Assembly: GCA_947503785.1 (NCBI GenBank) | Contig: CANNFB010000011.1 | Span: 1-64,000, forward strand | Length of the DNA: 64,000 nucleotides | Direction of reading: 5' to 3' | DNA from: an uncultured Campylobacterales bacterium | GTDB lineage: Bacteria > Campylobacterota > Campylobacteria > Campylobacterales > Arcobacteraceae | Shown: piece by piece, positions 44,757 through 53,796 of the stretch | How the letters are laid out: each line of letters opens with the position of its first letter | Position numbering within the stretch: the first letter of the stretch is position 1 | Made by a program: the position numbers and the translations under genes | Notes under the pieces: generated by a model | Told to the model about the DNA's origin: nothing | The model's input: only the letters and a program-made list of their open reading frames with translations | Databases searched by the model: none

Positions 44757-45494
44757 ATGCCTCCTTTAGAGTTAGTAGTTCCTGAGAGTTTTTTATTTAT
44801 ACCAGCAAATTTATCTTATATCTCTTTTTGCTTTTTTATTAGTTTTCTCTTTTTTAGGCTATTTAAAAGTATTATAGTTTTTATTCTTGTATTGCTTGGT
44901 TTTTTAAGTTTGATGTATTCGGATTTGATACTTAAGTATGGAATAAAAAACTATTATGAGATTATAAAGGAAAATAGCACAATTTATTCTTATCCTATAA
45001 AAAATGAAGAAGGTAAAATTGATAGCTTATCTACAAGTAGAGTTTATAATTTTCCTTTAACAAAATCATCATTATCAAAAAGTGAGAAAGATAATATAGT
45101 TCAATTACATGAATTATATATAAGTAAGTTTATAGATATAACAACCGTAAGATATAGATACAATAAATATTTCTATAATGATAAAAGAATATTTTTAAAT
45201 GTATATAAATACGATAACTCTTTTTTAGAAGATGTAAATCAAAAAGCAAAATATACAATTAGAAGAGATCAAAAAGAAAGTTCTTATCCAAGTCTTTATA
45301 GTAAGTTTGAATATAAGTTTATTGATAACTGGACAAATGATACTTTAGCAACAGCTTATAGTCTTAGTTTTCCAATTAGTACAAATAAATTAAGAAATAG
45401 GTTTTTATATTGGACTAAAGAAAAAGAGTTAGAATTTAGTTTAGATAGTGTTCAAAATTTTGATACTATTTATAAAAAACTGTTTATTGATTAA
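44757..45494 (+). CDS. membrane-anchored protein of unknown function
   Basis: 245 aa. Two hydrophobic segments (about residues 14-36 and 38-58) precede a basic, Tyr-rich domain probably in the periplasm. The soluble part (YYEIIKENSTIYSYPIKNEE, RDQKESSYPSLYSKFEYKF) has a strand-rich look. No family recognised. Coupled with the preceding gene by a three-base gap; convergent with the next. Confidence 0.6.
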   Translation: MPPLELVVPESFLFIPANLSYISFCFFISFLFFRLFKSIIVFILVLLGFLSLMYSDLILKYGIKNYYEIIKENSTIYSYPIKNEEGKIDSLSTSRVYNFPLTKSSLSKSEKDNIVQLHELYISKFIDITTVRYRYNKYFYNDKRIFLNVYKYDNSFLEDVNQKAKYTIRRDQKESSYPSLYSKFEYKFIDNWTNDTLATAYSLSFPISTNKLRNRFLYWTKEKELEFSLDSVQNFDTIYKKLFID

Positions 45495-45518
45495 TAGTTG
45501 ATTTAATGAAATGGAGAA

Positions 45519-45842
45519 TTAAAAAATATTTCCCATTTCATCATTTAAGTAAGCATCTATCTTTTTTATAAATTCATCAAAGCTTTTATTCCCTTGTTTA
45601 TTAAAAACAACAATCTCTTCACCAAAATCATCTTGAATATAGTGATCTTCTTTTAAAATCTTTTTATATAACTCTTGTAATTCATCATCACTTTCTTGCT
45701 TATTAAATAAAAACCAGTTAGCCGTATCTTCTTCGATTCTAACTAAACCATAAGTTTTTCTTTCATCAATATAGTCTTGTATTGTTCCATTTTCAAATGA
45801 TGCACCAACAACTAAATCATTTTCGTTTAAAATCATTTCCAT
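45519..45842 (-). CDS. small acidic cytoplasmic protein, unknown
   Basis: 107 aa from ATG at 45842, chosen because AAAGG stands about nine bases upstream; the longer frame to 45866 has no site. Sequence MEMILNENDLVVGASFENGT, then acidic helices. No motif recognised. Divergent from the radical SAM gene. Confidence 0.6.
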   Translation of the reverse strand: MEMILNENDLVVGASFENGTIQDYIDERKTYGLVRIEEDTANWFLFNKQESDDELQELYKKILKEDHYIQDDFGEEIVVFNKQGNKSFDEFIKKIDAYLNDEMGNIF

Positions 45843-45901
45843 TTTATACCTTTTGTTAAAACGCAATTATAATCAAAGCTTGGTTATTTCTTGATTAGGT
45901 A

Positions 45902-46852
45902 TTGTTGTCAGGTTATTGCGTGTATTTTATTAAGGATTTGATACAATCACAAGAAAATATTATTAAGGTTAGAATTATTAAAAAATTTAGAAAAGTTCAT
46001 ATTGAAATTACAAATATATGTAACTTAAAATGTACATTTTGTCCTCCAAAAACAAAGCCAAATGGAGTTATGTCTTTAGAAGATTTTGATGATATAAACA
46101 AGCAACTAAAGCCCTTTACTAAAGAGTTAGCTTACCATATAGTTGGTGACCCACTAGTTCTTAAAAACTTAAATGAATACTTAGATATTAGTTTAAAGCA
46201 TGACTTAAAAGTAAATATCACAACAACAGCAAATAAAATATCTTCAAATGATTATGATGCTTTAATGAACAAAACAATAAAACAAATAAATTTTTCAATA
46301 AACTCATACAACGCAAACTCACATAAAAAATCTTTAGATGAGTATTTAGATCCCATTTTAGATTTTGTAAAATATGCACAAGAACAAACACATGAATATT
46401 TTATAAACTTTAGAATATGGAATTTAGATGAAAGTAAAAGTGCAAGAAATTTTAACACTCAAGTTTTTAAAAAAGTAAATGAGTGTTTTAATACAGATAT
46501 AAATATTGATGATGTTTATAATGAAAGACCAAAAAATATAAGAATAGCAAAAAAATTGTTTTTTAATTTTGATGAATATTTTAACTGGCCTAGTTTAGAA
46601 AATAACTTTGTTTCAGATAAAGGTTTTTGTTATGGATTAGATTCTCACTTTGGTATTTTAACTTCTGGAGATGTAGTTCCCTGTTGCTTAGATCAAAATG
46701 CATGTATCAATCTTGGAAATACAAATGATTCACAATTAAAAGATATCCTAACTTCCTCTAGAGTTAAAACTATTCAAAATGGTTTTAAAGAAGGAAAAGT
46801 GGTAGAAGAACTTTGCCAAAAATGTGAATACCGAACTAGATTTGATAAATAA
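45902..46852 (+). CDS. radical SAM / SPASM domain protein
   Basis: 316 aa as drawn. The radical SAM cluster motif CNLKCTFCPP is at residues 40-49 (Cys40, 44, 47), followed by a TIM-barrel of normal size. A short SPASM-type tail has GDVVPCCLDQNA and CQKCEYR. The start is unclear: TTG at 45902 has no ribosome site; homologues usually start a few residues before KVHIEITNICNLKC. A TAAGG site near 45963 stands before ATT codons, which would need a rare AUU start. Such proteins modify peptides or make cofactors; no precursor peptide gene is obvious nearby. Confidence 0.85.
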   Translation: MLSGYCVYFIKDLIQSQENIIKVRIIKKFRKVHIEITNICNLKCTFCPPKTKPNGVMSLEDFDDINKQLKPFTKELAYHIVGDPLVLKNLNEYLDISLKHDLKVNITTTANKISSNDYDALMNKTIKQINFSINSYNANSHKKSLDEYLDPILDFVKYAQEQTHEYFINFRIWNLDESKSARNFNTQVFKKVNECFNTDINIDDVYNERPKNIRIAKKLFFNFDEYFNWPSLENNFVSDKGFCYGLDSHFGILTSGDVVPCCLDQNACINLGNTNDSQLKDILTSSRVKTIQNGFKEGKVVEELCQKCEYRTRFDK

Positions 46853-46865
46853 AAAAGGAATAAAC

Positions 46866-47723
46866 TTGAGAGAAACAGATATATTTTCAAAAAGTATAAA
46901 AGACTTCTTAACACCAAAAATGTTAAAACTTTCATTGATACCTTTAATAGTTACGATGATTTTATTATATATACTATTTTTTGCAGCTGCTGATTTTGGG
47001 ATTACATCTTTACAAGAAATAGCAAAAGCTTCTCAAAATGGAGAAGAAATAGTTATTGATGAAAGTGCGCCATTTTATTTTGTGTGGACTACATATCTAA
47101 TAGTATTTTTATTTAAATACTCATTTACTTCGTATATTGCAGGATTTTTATTATATACAGTTGGAACAATTATTGTATTAAAAATATCAGTGATTTTAAC
47201 TATTGTTGTAATTGGATTTTTAACACCAATGATTTTAAAGGTAATACATAAAAAACATTACTCCCATTTAACTTTACATGGACATGGAACTTTGCTTTCG
47301 CCTGTTTGGGTGTTAGTAAAAAGTTCTTTAATGATGATATTGTTATTTATACTTTTTATTCCTTTGTATTTTATTCCACTTTTAAATATAATTGCTTTTT
47401 CTTTGCCTTTTTACTATTTCTTTCATAAGTTGTTAAATTATGATGTTTCATCAACACTTTTAAGTGAAGAAGAATTTAGAGTAATATATGAAAAAGAATC
47501 AGGAAAAGTAAGACTTAGAACATTACTTTTATATTTTATTTCAATGATTCCTTTTATTACACTATTTACTGCAGTTTTTTATATTATATATTTAGGACAT
47601 GGATATTTTATAAAACTTGAAGAGATGTATAAATTAGATATCCCAGATTCAAAAGTAGATGAAGAAAATAAAAAAGAAGAAGTAAAAGAATTAGAGATAA
47701 GAAAACAAATAAGTAACTCGTAA
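46866..47723 (+). CDS. EI24/CysZ-like membrane protein
   Basis: 285 aa from TTG at 46866 (MRETDIFSKSIKDFLTPKML), which follows AAAAAAGGA; the frame opens further upstream inside the radical SAM gene. Segments at about 22-45, 80-100, 105-135, 165-190 and 225-250 are hydrophobic. The DIFSKSIKDFLTPKMLKLSLIP start is typical of EI24 domain proteins in Campylobacterota. The CysZ group moves sulfate, but this Campylobacterota branch is unproven. The C-terminus is charged (KVDEENKKEEVKELEIRK). Confidence 0.82.
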   Translation: MRETDIFSKSIKDFLTPKMLKLSLIPLIVTMILLYILFFAAADFGITSLQEIAKASQNGEEIVIDESAPFYFVWTTYLIVFLFKYSFTSYIAGFLLYTVGTIIVLKISVILTIVVIGFLTPMILKVIHKKHYSHLTLHGHGTLLSPVWVLVKSSLMMILLFILFIPLYFIPLLNIIAFSLPFYYFFHKLLNYDVSSTLLSEEEFRVIYEKESGKVRLRTLLLYFISMIPFITLFTAVFYIIYLGHGYFIKLEEMYKLDIPDSKVDEENKKEEVKELEIRKQISNS

Positions 47724-47737
47724 GAGTAGTTACTTAT
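47709..47737. terminator. hairpin between convergent genes
   Basis: ATAAGTAACT (47709-47718) and AGTTACTTAT (47728-47737), ten perfect pairs, nine-base loop. It overlaps the ends of both convergent genes, so it can serve both. Confidence 0.6.
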
Positions 47738-48420
47738 TCTCTTATTAATCTATAACCTGTTCCTTGGATATTTTTCAAAGATTTTTCAGGTAGTTTTTTT
47801 CTAAAGTTTTTTATAAATAATCTCATAGCGTTTGGTGTCATTACTGAGTCTTCATCCCAAATAAGATTTTCCATTTGCTCGTAGGTAATTATTCTATCTT
47901 TTGTGATTAATTGCTTTAAAAATAGGGCTTCTTTTTTTGTTAAATCAAACTCTTCTTCATTGTTTGAAATTATTGATTTACTAAAATCAAATAACCATTT
48001 TTCATCAAGATTGTAAATTTTATTATCATCATAACTTTTAATGAATGCTTCTAGTGCATCAATTAATTTTTCATGTGTAATTGGTTTAACTATGTATTTA
48101 ATCAAATGTAATTCAGTAGCTTGTAGCATGTAATCTAAATCAGTAAATGCAGAAGTGATAATAATTCTTGTTTTTGAATCAGATTCTCTAATTCTTCTAA
48201 TTAAATCAAGTCCATTTTCAGCACCCATTTGTATATCAGTAATAATTAAATCAGGCTTATTTTGAATATATTTTAAGTAAGCATCATTTGCATTTTTTGC
48301 ACTATAAGTTTCTTTAAAATAATGTTCTAATATCACTTTGATATTTTCTCTTATGCCGTCTTCATCTTCCACATATAATACTCTATATGCATTTAGTTTA
48401 TTGCTTAATATTTCTTGCAT
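47734..48420 (-). CDS. OmpR/CheY-type response regulator with winged helix
   Basis: 228 aa. Receiver domain with acidic cluster Glu18-Asp19-Glu20, phosphoacceptor Asp62 (LIITD) and Lys112 (VKP). The C-terminal DNA-binding domain (about 140-228) reads FDLTKKEALFLKQLITKD, MENLIWDEDSVMTPNAMRLFIKNFRKKL and IQGTGYRLI, the Trans_reg_C signature. It is divergent from a histidine kinase gene only 64 bases away, its probable partner. Confidence 0.92.
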   Translation of the reverse strand: MQEILSNKLNAYRVLYVEDEDGIRENIKVILEHYFKETYSAKNANDAYLKYIQNKPDLIITDIQMGAENGLDLIRRIRESDSKTRIIITSAFTDLDYMLQATELHLIKYIVKPITHEKLIDALEAFIKSYDDNKIYNLDEKWLFDFSKSIISNNEEEFDLTKKEALFLKQLITKDRIITYEQMENLIWDEDSVMTPNAMRLFIKNFRKKLPEKSLKNIQGTGYRLIRE

Positions 48421-48445
48421 ATACTAAAAATCCTTGTTAGAAAAG

Positions 48446-48464
48446 TTATGTTATCATAACATAA
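48446..48464. promoter_or_regulatory. perfect 9-1-9 palindrome, candidate operator of the two-component pair
   Basis: TTATGTTAT, C, ATAACATAA in the 64-base gap between the divergent regulator and kinase genes. The position suits autoregulation by the regulator, although OmpR-type proteins usually bind direct repeats. Confidence 0.5.
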
Positions 48465-48484
48465 TTAAGGTTACAAGGAAAAGT

Positions 48485-50050
48485 TTGAAGCTAATAACTG
48501 AAAAAAATCTATCTAAAATAATCATTTATATATTTATTATAATCATGTCATCTATGATTTTTATGATTACATACTTTTATGTAAAAAATACCTATGAAAA
48601 CTTTGAAACAGAGATGAAAATATTTAAAGATGAATATTATGAAATAAAGAAAAAAACACTAAAAAAAGAAGTTGATACTGTATTAGATATTTTTAATTAT
48701 AATATTACAAAAGAATATATAGACAATCAAGAACAGAAAAATGAAGCTATTCGATTACTTAATAATATCAGATTTGAAAAAAACAAAAGTAACTATTTCT
48801 TTGTGTATGAAATTAAAAATATGCAAGGTGGCGATGATTTTGCAAAACTTCTTGTAAATCCTAATAGACCCGATATTGTCGGAAGTTTAATCTCTACAAA
48901 TTATAAAGATGATAATGGAAAAAAATTCAGAGAAATATTTTTAAAAGATATTAGAGAAAAAAAAGAATCTTATACTCAATATACTTATAAAAAACCAGGA
49001 ACAAATGAAATAAAACAAAAATTGTCATACTTTAAATACTACAAAACTTGGAATTGGGTTTTAGCTGTTGGCGTGTACACAGATGATATTGAAAATGAAA
49101 TTGCCTTAAAAAGAGAACTTTTAGAATCACGAATAAAAAAGCAAGTAGGGCAAAATGTAGTTTTATTTATTATGTTCTTATCTCTTGCTATTTTAATATC
49201 TATTGCAGTTTCTCAAAAAATTGATGAAGTATTAAAAACCTATGAAGAAAAAGTTAAAGCTAAAACACATGAGCTTGAAAACTTAAATACAAGTTTGGAA
49301 AATAAGGTGAAAGAAGAGCTTGAAAAAAATAGAGAAAAAGAGCAGCTTTTAGTTCAAAAGTCAAAATTTATAGCGCTTGGTGAAATGATATCGAATATCG
49401 CACATCAGTGGCGACAGCCATTATCAGAGTTATCATCAATCTTAATGTATATAAAATTTAAACATAGTATTAACAAACTTGATGATAAAACAATGCAAGT
49501 AAAAGCAGAAGAGGCTGATAAGGTTTTAGATTACATGTCACATACAATTGATGATTTTAGAAATTTCTTTATGCCTAAAAAAGAAAAAGAAGAGTTTTCC
49601 TTATATAAAGCTATTGACTCTGTTATGACTATTGTTTCAAGCTCTTTAAAAAGTGATATGATTAATGTTGAAATTAATATTAACAAAAACATTAAACTTA
49701 CAACATATTTAAATGAATATGAACAAGTAATATTAAATATATTAAAAAATGCAAAAGATGCTTTGATTGAAAAAAATATTAAAAATCCTAGTATTAAACT
49801 TACTGCTTATGAAGAATCACAATATGTAGTATTGTTCATAGAAGATAATGCAGGCGGAATTACAGTAGAACCAAAAGGAAAGATATTTGAGCCATACTTT
49901 ACTACAAAAGATGATAGTAATGGAACAGGAATTGGTTTATATATGTCAAAAATCATTATAGATAAAAATATGAAAGGTAAACTAAGAGTCCGAAATACTA
50001 AATTTGGAGCAAAGTTTGGGATTCATGTGCCAAAGAGTAATGAAACATAA
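48485..50050 (+). CDS. sensor histidine kinase with Cache domain
   Basis: 521 aa from TTG at 48485, which follows AAGGAAAAG; the frame opens further upstream but through the operator region. First membrane helix at about 10-33, periplasmic single-Cache domain (about 45-200; SNYFFVYEIKN, LLVNPNRPDIVGS, YFKYYKTWNWVLAVGVYTDDI), second helix near 220-240, coiled coil, then phospho-His in NIAHQWRQPLSEL at about 307 and ATPase motifs DNAGGI and GTGIGLYM. It is the likely partner of the divergent regulator. Confidence 0.92.
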   Translation: MKLITEKNLSKIIIYIFIIIMSSMIFMITYFYVKNTYENFETEMKIFKDEYYEIKKKTLKKEVDTVLDIFNYNITKEYIDNQEQKNEAIRLLNNIRFEKNKSNYFFVYEIKNMQGGDDFAKLLVNPNRPDIVGSLISTNYKDDNGKKFREIFLKDIREKKESYTQYTYKKPGTNEIKQKLSYFKYYKTWNWVLAVGVYTDDIENEIALKRELLESRIKKQVGQNVVLFIMFLSLAILISIAVSQKIDEVLKTYEEKVKAKTHELENLNTSLENKVKEELEKNREKEQLLVQKSKFIALGEMISNIAHQWRQPLSELSSILMYIKFKHSINKLDDKTMQVKAEEADKVLDYMSHTIDDFRNFFMPKKEKEEFSLYKAIDSVMTIVSSSLKSDMINVEININKNIKLTTYLNEYEQVILNILKNAKDALIEKNIKNPSIKLTAYEESQYVVLFIEDNAGGITVEPKGKIFEPYFTTKDDSNGTGIGLYMSKIIIDKNMKGKLRVRNTKFGAKFGIHVPKSNET

Positions 50051-50115
50051 GTTTTATAAAAATTATAGATATATTAATATCTATATTTTGTAGATTATAT
50101 AAATACTAAAATTTT

Positions 50116-50235
50116 TTAATCTTTTTTATTCTCATCTTCAAATCTTTTTTGTAGTTTAGAAGTAAAAAAAGCCAACATTATCACAACAATAGCAATTATA
50201 GTAAAGCCAATTAATTCAGAGATTAAATCATTCAT
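50116..50235 (-). CDS. 39-aa single-TM protein coupled to a small lipoprotein
   Basis: MNDLISELIGFTIIAIVVIM, then LAFFTSKLQKRFEDENKKD: one membrane helix and a charged tail. The ATG follows directly after the TAA of the upstream lipoprotein gene (TAAATG), suggesting coupled translation. It is too short for standard callers. Function unknown. Confidence 0.55.
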   Translation of the reverse strand: MNDLISELIGFTIIAIVVIMLAFFTSKLQKRFEDENKKD

Positions 50236-50427
50236 TTAAAAGGGAATTACCGCATCAATTATTTCACCAGTTCCAGAGATACTATCTCCTACTACATCTG
50301 GTGTTACTGTATTTACAACAGCTCCTACAACTTTAAAAGGTGCTGATACAACAGTTCCTACCATACATCCTTGAATTGTTAGAGTAATAAAACAAATAAA
50401 TAGTATTTGTAGTAGTTTAATTCTCAT
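50236..50427 (-). CDS. small DUF6726-like lipoprotein
   Basis: 63 aa. Lipobox TIQGC with the lipidated Cys at 21, followed by MVGTVVSAPFKVVGAVVNTV, a small hydrophobic repeat pattern found in short lipoproteins of the DUF6726 kind. It is divergent from the ferritin/iron operon and shares its Fur-like promoter region. Role unknown. Confidence 0.65.
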   Translation of the reverse strand: MRIKLLQILFICFITLTIQGCMVGTVVSAPFKVVGAVVNTVTPDVVGDSISGTGEIIDAVIPF

Positions 50428-50487
50428 TTATTCCCTTGAAATTTTTTTGTAAGTATATCAAAAAATTATTAACAAATAGTTATATTT

Positions 50488-50503
50488 AATGATAATCATT
50501 ATT
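50488..50503 (+). promoter_or_regulatory. Fur-box-like site 1 of the iron operon
   Basis: AATGATAATCATTATT is the core of the classic 19-base iron box GATAATGATAATCATTATC (three end positions differ when aligned). It precedes a TATAAA (50513) near the likely ferritin promoter. It lies between the divergent lipoprotein gene and the ferritin operon. Confidence 0.7.
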
Positions 50504-50554
50504 GGTATTAAGTATAAATTAAGAATGATATTACTAGAATGTCACAAATCATTT

Positions 50555-50570
50555 ATGATAATAATTATTA
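50555..50570 (+). promoter_or_regulatory. Fur-box-like site 2
   Basis: ATGATAATAATTATTA, containing the 12-base perfect palindrome TAATAATTATTA, 15 bases before the ferritin ATG. Weaker than site 1; it would lie in the transcribed leader. Confidence 0.45.
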
Positions 50571-50584
50571 ATACAGGAATTAGA

Positions 50585-51082
50585 ATGTTAAAAAAAGAAG
50601 TTTTAGACTTATTAAACAAACAAGTAAATTTAGAGAATTATTCTTCAAATTTGTATCTTGCTATGTCATCTTGGTGCAATGCACAAGGATTAGAAGGTTC
50701 TGCTAGTTTTCTTGCAAAGCACTCCCAAGAAGAGTTACAGCATATGCATAAACTTTTTAACTATATAAACGAAACTGGTTCTCAATCACTTATTCATTCA
50801 GTTGATGCTCCTGAGAATATATTTAAAGATATAAAAGAAGTGTTTAAATTAACTTTTCAACATGAGCAACATATAACAAATAAAATAAACGAACTAGTTG
50901 ATTTTACACTAGAGAAAAAAGATTATGCAACATTTAACTTTTTACAATGGTATGTATCTGAACAGCATGAAGAAGAAGCATTATTCAAATCTATTTTAGA
51001 CAAGATAGAAATTATTGGTTTAGATGGTAGAGGTTTACATTTAGTAGATAAAGAAATTGGAAAATTGGTTCAAGGAAAATAA
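50585..51082 (+). CDS. ftn: bacterial non-heme ferritin
   Basis: 165 aa from ATG at 50585 (AGGAATT upstream). The in-frame extension to 50489 would cover the Fur-like sites and is not credible. Ferroxidase residues Glu17, Glu50 and His53 match E. coli FtnA (MLKKEVLDLLNKQVNLENYS, then AKHSQEELQHMHKLF). QHEQHIT and YVSEQHEEEALFKSIL contribute the remaining ligands. Stores iron in the cytoplasm. As first gene of an iron operon behind Fur-like sites it is unusual, since ferritins are often induced by iron rather than repressed. Confidence 0.94.
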   Translation: MLKKEVLDLLNKQVNLENYSSNLYLAMSSWCNAQGLEGSASFLAKHSQEELQHMHKLFNYINETGSQSLIHSVDAPENIFKDIKEVFKLTFQHEQHITNKINELVDFTLEKKDYATFNFLQWYVSEQHEEEALFKSILDKIEIIGLDGRGLHLVDKEIGKLVQGK

Positions 51083-52423
51083 ATGAAAAAAACAAAATTA
51101 TTAGTAATATCACTTAGCTTAGCAACAGCATTAGCGTTAGTAGCTTGTTCATCAAATACACAAAATATTGTAAATGTTGAAAAAACACAAATGAAAAACT
51201 CTCCTATTTTAGAGTCTTATTCAAAAATTGCACAAGTAAATTATACTGATGCCTTAAATGATGCAAAAAAATTACAAATGGCAATTGATAACTTTACATC
51301 AAATCCTACAGAAAAAACTTTTTCAAATGCAAAAATTGCTTGGTTAAATTCAAGAGAATCTTATGGTCAAACAGAAATTTTTAGACTAGCAAATGGTCCT
51401 ATTGATGCAGAAGAAGGTTGGGTTGCTGACACTTATGGTTCATTAGAAGGACAACTTAATGCTTGGCCTTTAGATGAAAATATGATTGATTACACTATTG
51501 ATGCAAATGGAAAAAAAACTTCTGGAAATATTATTGATACAAAAGGTTCATTTAATCCAGGTGGCGAAGATTCAAGTACTGTAAATGTTTCAAATATTAC
51601 AGTTGATGCAATCACTGCCCTAAATGAAAATGGCGGAGATGCCAACGTTGCAACTGGTTATCATGCTATTGAGTTTTTATTATGGGGACAAGATCAAGAT
51701 TATTCTAACTTTGTAAAAGATTCTATTACAAATGGTGCAAAAACTGCAGGACAAAGACCTCTAAGTGATTATACATCAGAGCAAAATGCTCCTAGAAGAA
51801 TCGCATTTTTAAAAGCAGCATCTGCAAAAATTGTAGCTGATTTAGAAACTATTTCAAATGCATGGAATAATGATGGTTTATATAAAAATGCATTCTTAGG
51901 GAAATTAAATGGTTCAGATGCTTCAAAAAATATTGCTTCAAGTGATGCTTTTAAACAAGTAATAGCTGGAATGGGTGTATTTATGAAATCTGAACTTGCA
52001 AATGAAAGAATTGCAGTTGCAGTTTTAACTCCAAGTGAAGAAGATGAACATTCTTGTTTCTCTGATAATACACATAGAGATATTACGACAAACTATTTAG
52101 GTTTTAGAAATGTATTGACATCGACTTATAAGGGTCAGTCTTATGGTAAATCTATGTTAGATGCAGTATCAATTGAAGATAAAAAAAGAATCCTTTCTTT
52201 AATGAAATCAATTGAAACAAAAATCGAAAGTATAAATAAAGTTGCAATGACTAGCGCACACTTTGATTATCAAATTCAGCCTGATAATCCTCAAGCAAAA
52301 GTTATCGTAAAACTTAAAAACCAAATGAGAAAATTAGGTGATGAGATGGTAATTGTTGCAAATGCAAATGGTATTTCTTTAACACAAGAAGACGTAACAG
52401 ACGCTGATGAAACTAAAATCTAA
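51083..52423 (+). CDS. imelysin-family lipoprotein (iron-regulated, M75-like)
   Basis: 446 aa. Lipobox LVAC with lipidated Cys at 22. The imelysin motif GxHxxE is present as GYHAIEFLLWGQD near 192-204, and YGQTEIFRLANGPID plus CFSDNTHRDI are also typical. Imelysins (IrpA, EfeO C-terminus) bind or handle iron in the periplasm; protease activity is doubtful. It starts directly after the ferritin stop and overlaps the next gene by 17 bases. Confidence 0.92.
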   Translation: MKKTKLLVISLSLATALALVACSSNTQNIVNVEKTQMKNSPILESYSKIAQVNYTDALNDAKKLQMAIDNFTSNPTEKTFSNAKIAWLNSRESYGQTEIFRLANGPIDAEEGWVADTYGSLEGQLNAWPLDENMIDYTIDANGKKTSGNIIDTKGSFNPGGEDSSTVNVSNITVDAITALNENGGDANVATGYHAIEFLLWGQDQDYSNFVKDSITNGAKTAGQRPLSDYTSEQNAPRRIAFLKAASAKIVADLETISNAWNNDGLYKNAFLGKLNGSDASKNIASSDAFKQVIAGMGVFMKSELANERIAVAVLTPSEEDEHSCFSDNTHRDITTNYLGFRNVLTSTYKGQSYGKSMLDAVSIEDKKRILSLMKSIETKIESINKVAMTSAHFDYQIQPDNPQAKVIVKLKNQMRKLGDEMVIVANANGISLTQEDVTDADETKI

Positions 52424-53795
52424 TTTATTTTTTAGAACTATTTACACTATTAGAATAAAAAGCCTTGTCGCAATATTTGCTACAGGGCTTTTTGTCGTTA
52501 ATAGTTTTGCAAATGATATTTCAAATATAAAAGATAAATCACTTCTTTTAAAACCAATAAAAAACTTAAATGATGAGAAATATGATAAGTTTATACTAGG
52601 CAGAAGTTTCTTTGTTATTCCATGGGTTGAAGCTCCAAGTGCAACAACAGCAAGAGATGGATTAGGCCCTTTATTTAATGCAAATACATGTGTTTCATGT
52701 CATCCTTCAAATGGCAGAGGAACTTTATATAATAAAAATATGCAGTTTTCCAGAAGTTTAATAGCAAAGCTATCTATTCCTTCTTCTAATTCAATAGAAC
52801 ATAAAGAAATACTAAAAACAAGTCCTTTAATTGTTGAACCAACTTATGGTGGACAAGTAGCAATAAATGGTATTCATGGTGTTAATTATGAAGCAAAACC
52901 TGACATAAAATATAAAAAAATAGAAGTAAAATTTCCTGATGGCGAAATTGATACACTTTTAAAACCTATATATATCCTAAAAGATTTACAATATGGAGAA
53001 CTTCATAAAGATACTATTATAACTTTTAGACTAGCTCCTAGTTTAAATGGATTAGGACTTATTGAAGATATATCAAATGAAGAAATTCTAAAGAATGTTG
53101 ATGAATTTGATAAGGATAAAGATGGCATTTCAGGTCGTGCTAATTATACATATTCTCCAATCACAGAAAAAATGGAATTAGGAAAATATAGCTGGAAAGC
53201 TAGTACAACTTCTTTAAAGCATCAAAGTGCAGATGCTGCTATTAATGATATGGGATTAACAACTTCACTTTTTCCAAATGATAATTGTACGAAAAATCAA
53301 AAAGCTTGTAATCAGGCTCCTAAGCCACGAGATTTAATAGATCTTACAGATGAAAGGTTAGATGCTATTAGTTTTTATATAAAAAATAGAAAAACATATA
53401 GCGCTAAAAAAACAAAAAGCTATAAAGAAGGTCTAGAAATCTTTAAATCAATCTCTTGTGCTAAATGTCATATCGATAGTTTTACTACAAAAAGTGGAGT
53501 TAAAATTTCACCATTTTCTGATATGTTACTTCATGATATGGGTGAGGGTTTAGCTGATGGAAGAAGTGAATTTAAGGCAAATGGTAAGGAATGGAGAACT
53601 CCTCCTTTATGGGGATTATCTCTACATGAAAAGATAAATAAAAAAAGCCCACGACTTTTACATGACGGACGTGCAAGAACTTTCCAAGAAGCAATACTTT
53701 GGCATGGTGGAGAAGCTAATGGGGCAAAAGATAAGTATATGAATCTTGATAAACAATCAAGAGAAAAATTAATAAAATTTTTAAAAGAGGTATAA
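52407..53795 (+). CDS. di-heme oxidoreductase, thiol-oxidoreductase-like (DUF1111)
   Basis: 462 aa. An N-terminal signal helix (about 18-36, ending NSFA) is followed by NANTCVSCHPSNGRG (heme 1, Cys95, Cys98, His99) and ISCAKCHIDSF near 350 (heme 2). FDKDKDGISGRANY, DAAINDMGLTTSLFPN and WRTPPLWGLSLH with LLHDGRARTFQEAILWHGGEA are typical for this family, which stands with imelysins in many iron operons. It probably transfers electrons for iron reduction or oxidation in the periplasm. Confidence 0.92.
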   Translation: MKLKSNLFFRTIYTIRIKSLVAIFATGLFVVNSFANDISNIKDKSLLLKPIKNLNDEKYDKFILGRSFFVIPWVEAPSATTARDGLGPLFNANTCVSCHPSNGRGTLYNKNMQFSRSLIAKLSIPSSNSIEHKEILKTSPLIVEPTYGGQVAINGIHGVNYEAKPDIKYKKIEVKFPDGEIDTLLKPIYILKDLQYGELHKDTIITFRLAPSLNGLGLIEDISNEEILKNVDEFDKDKDGISGRANYTYSPITEKMELGKYSWKASTTSLKHQSADAAINDMGLTTSLFPNDNCTKNQKACNQAPKPRDLIDLTDERLDAISFYIKNRKTYSAKKTKSYKEGLEIFKSISCAKCHIDSFTTKSGVKISPFSDMLLHDMGEGLADGRSEFKANGKEWRTPPLWGLSLHEKINKKSPRLLHDGRARTFQEAILWHGGEANGAKDKYMNLDKQSREKLIKFLKEV

Positions 53796-53796
53796 A

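Noticed and set aside
50489-50584. N-terminal extension of ferritin
   Set aside because: It would translate the Fur-like sites; the ATG at 50585 has a ribosome site and matches the family start.
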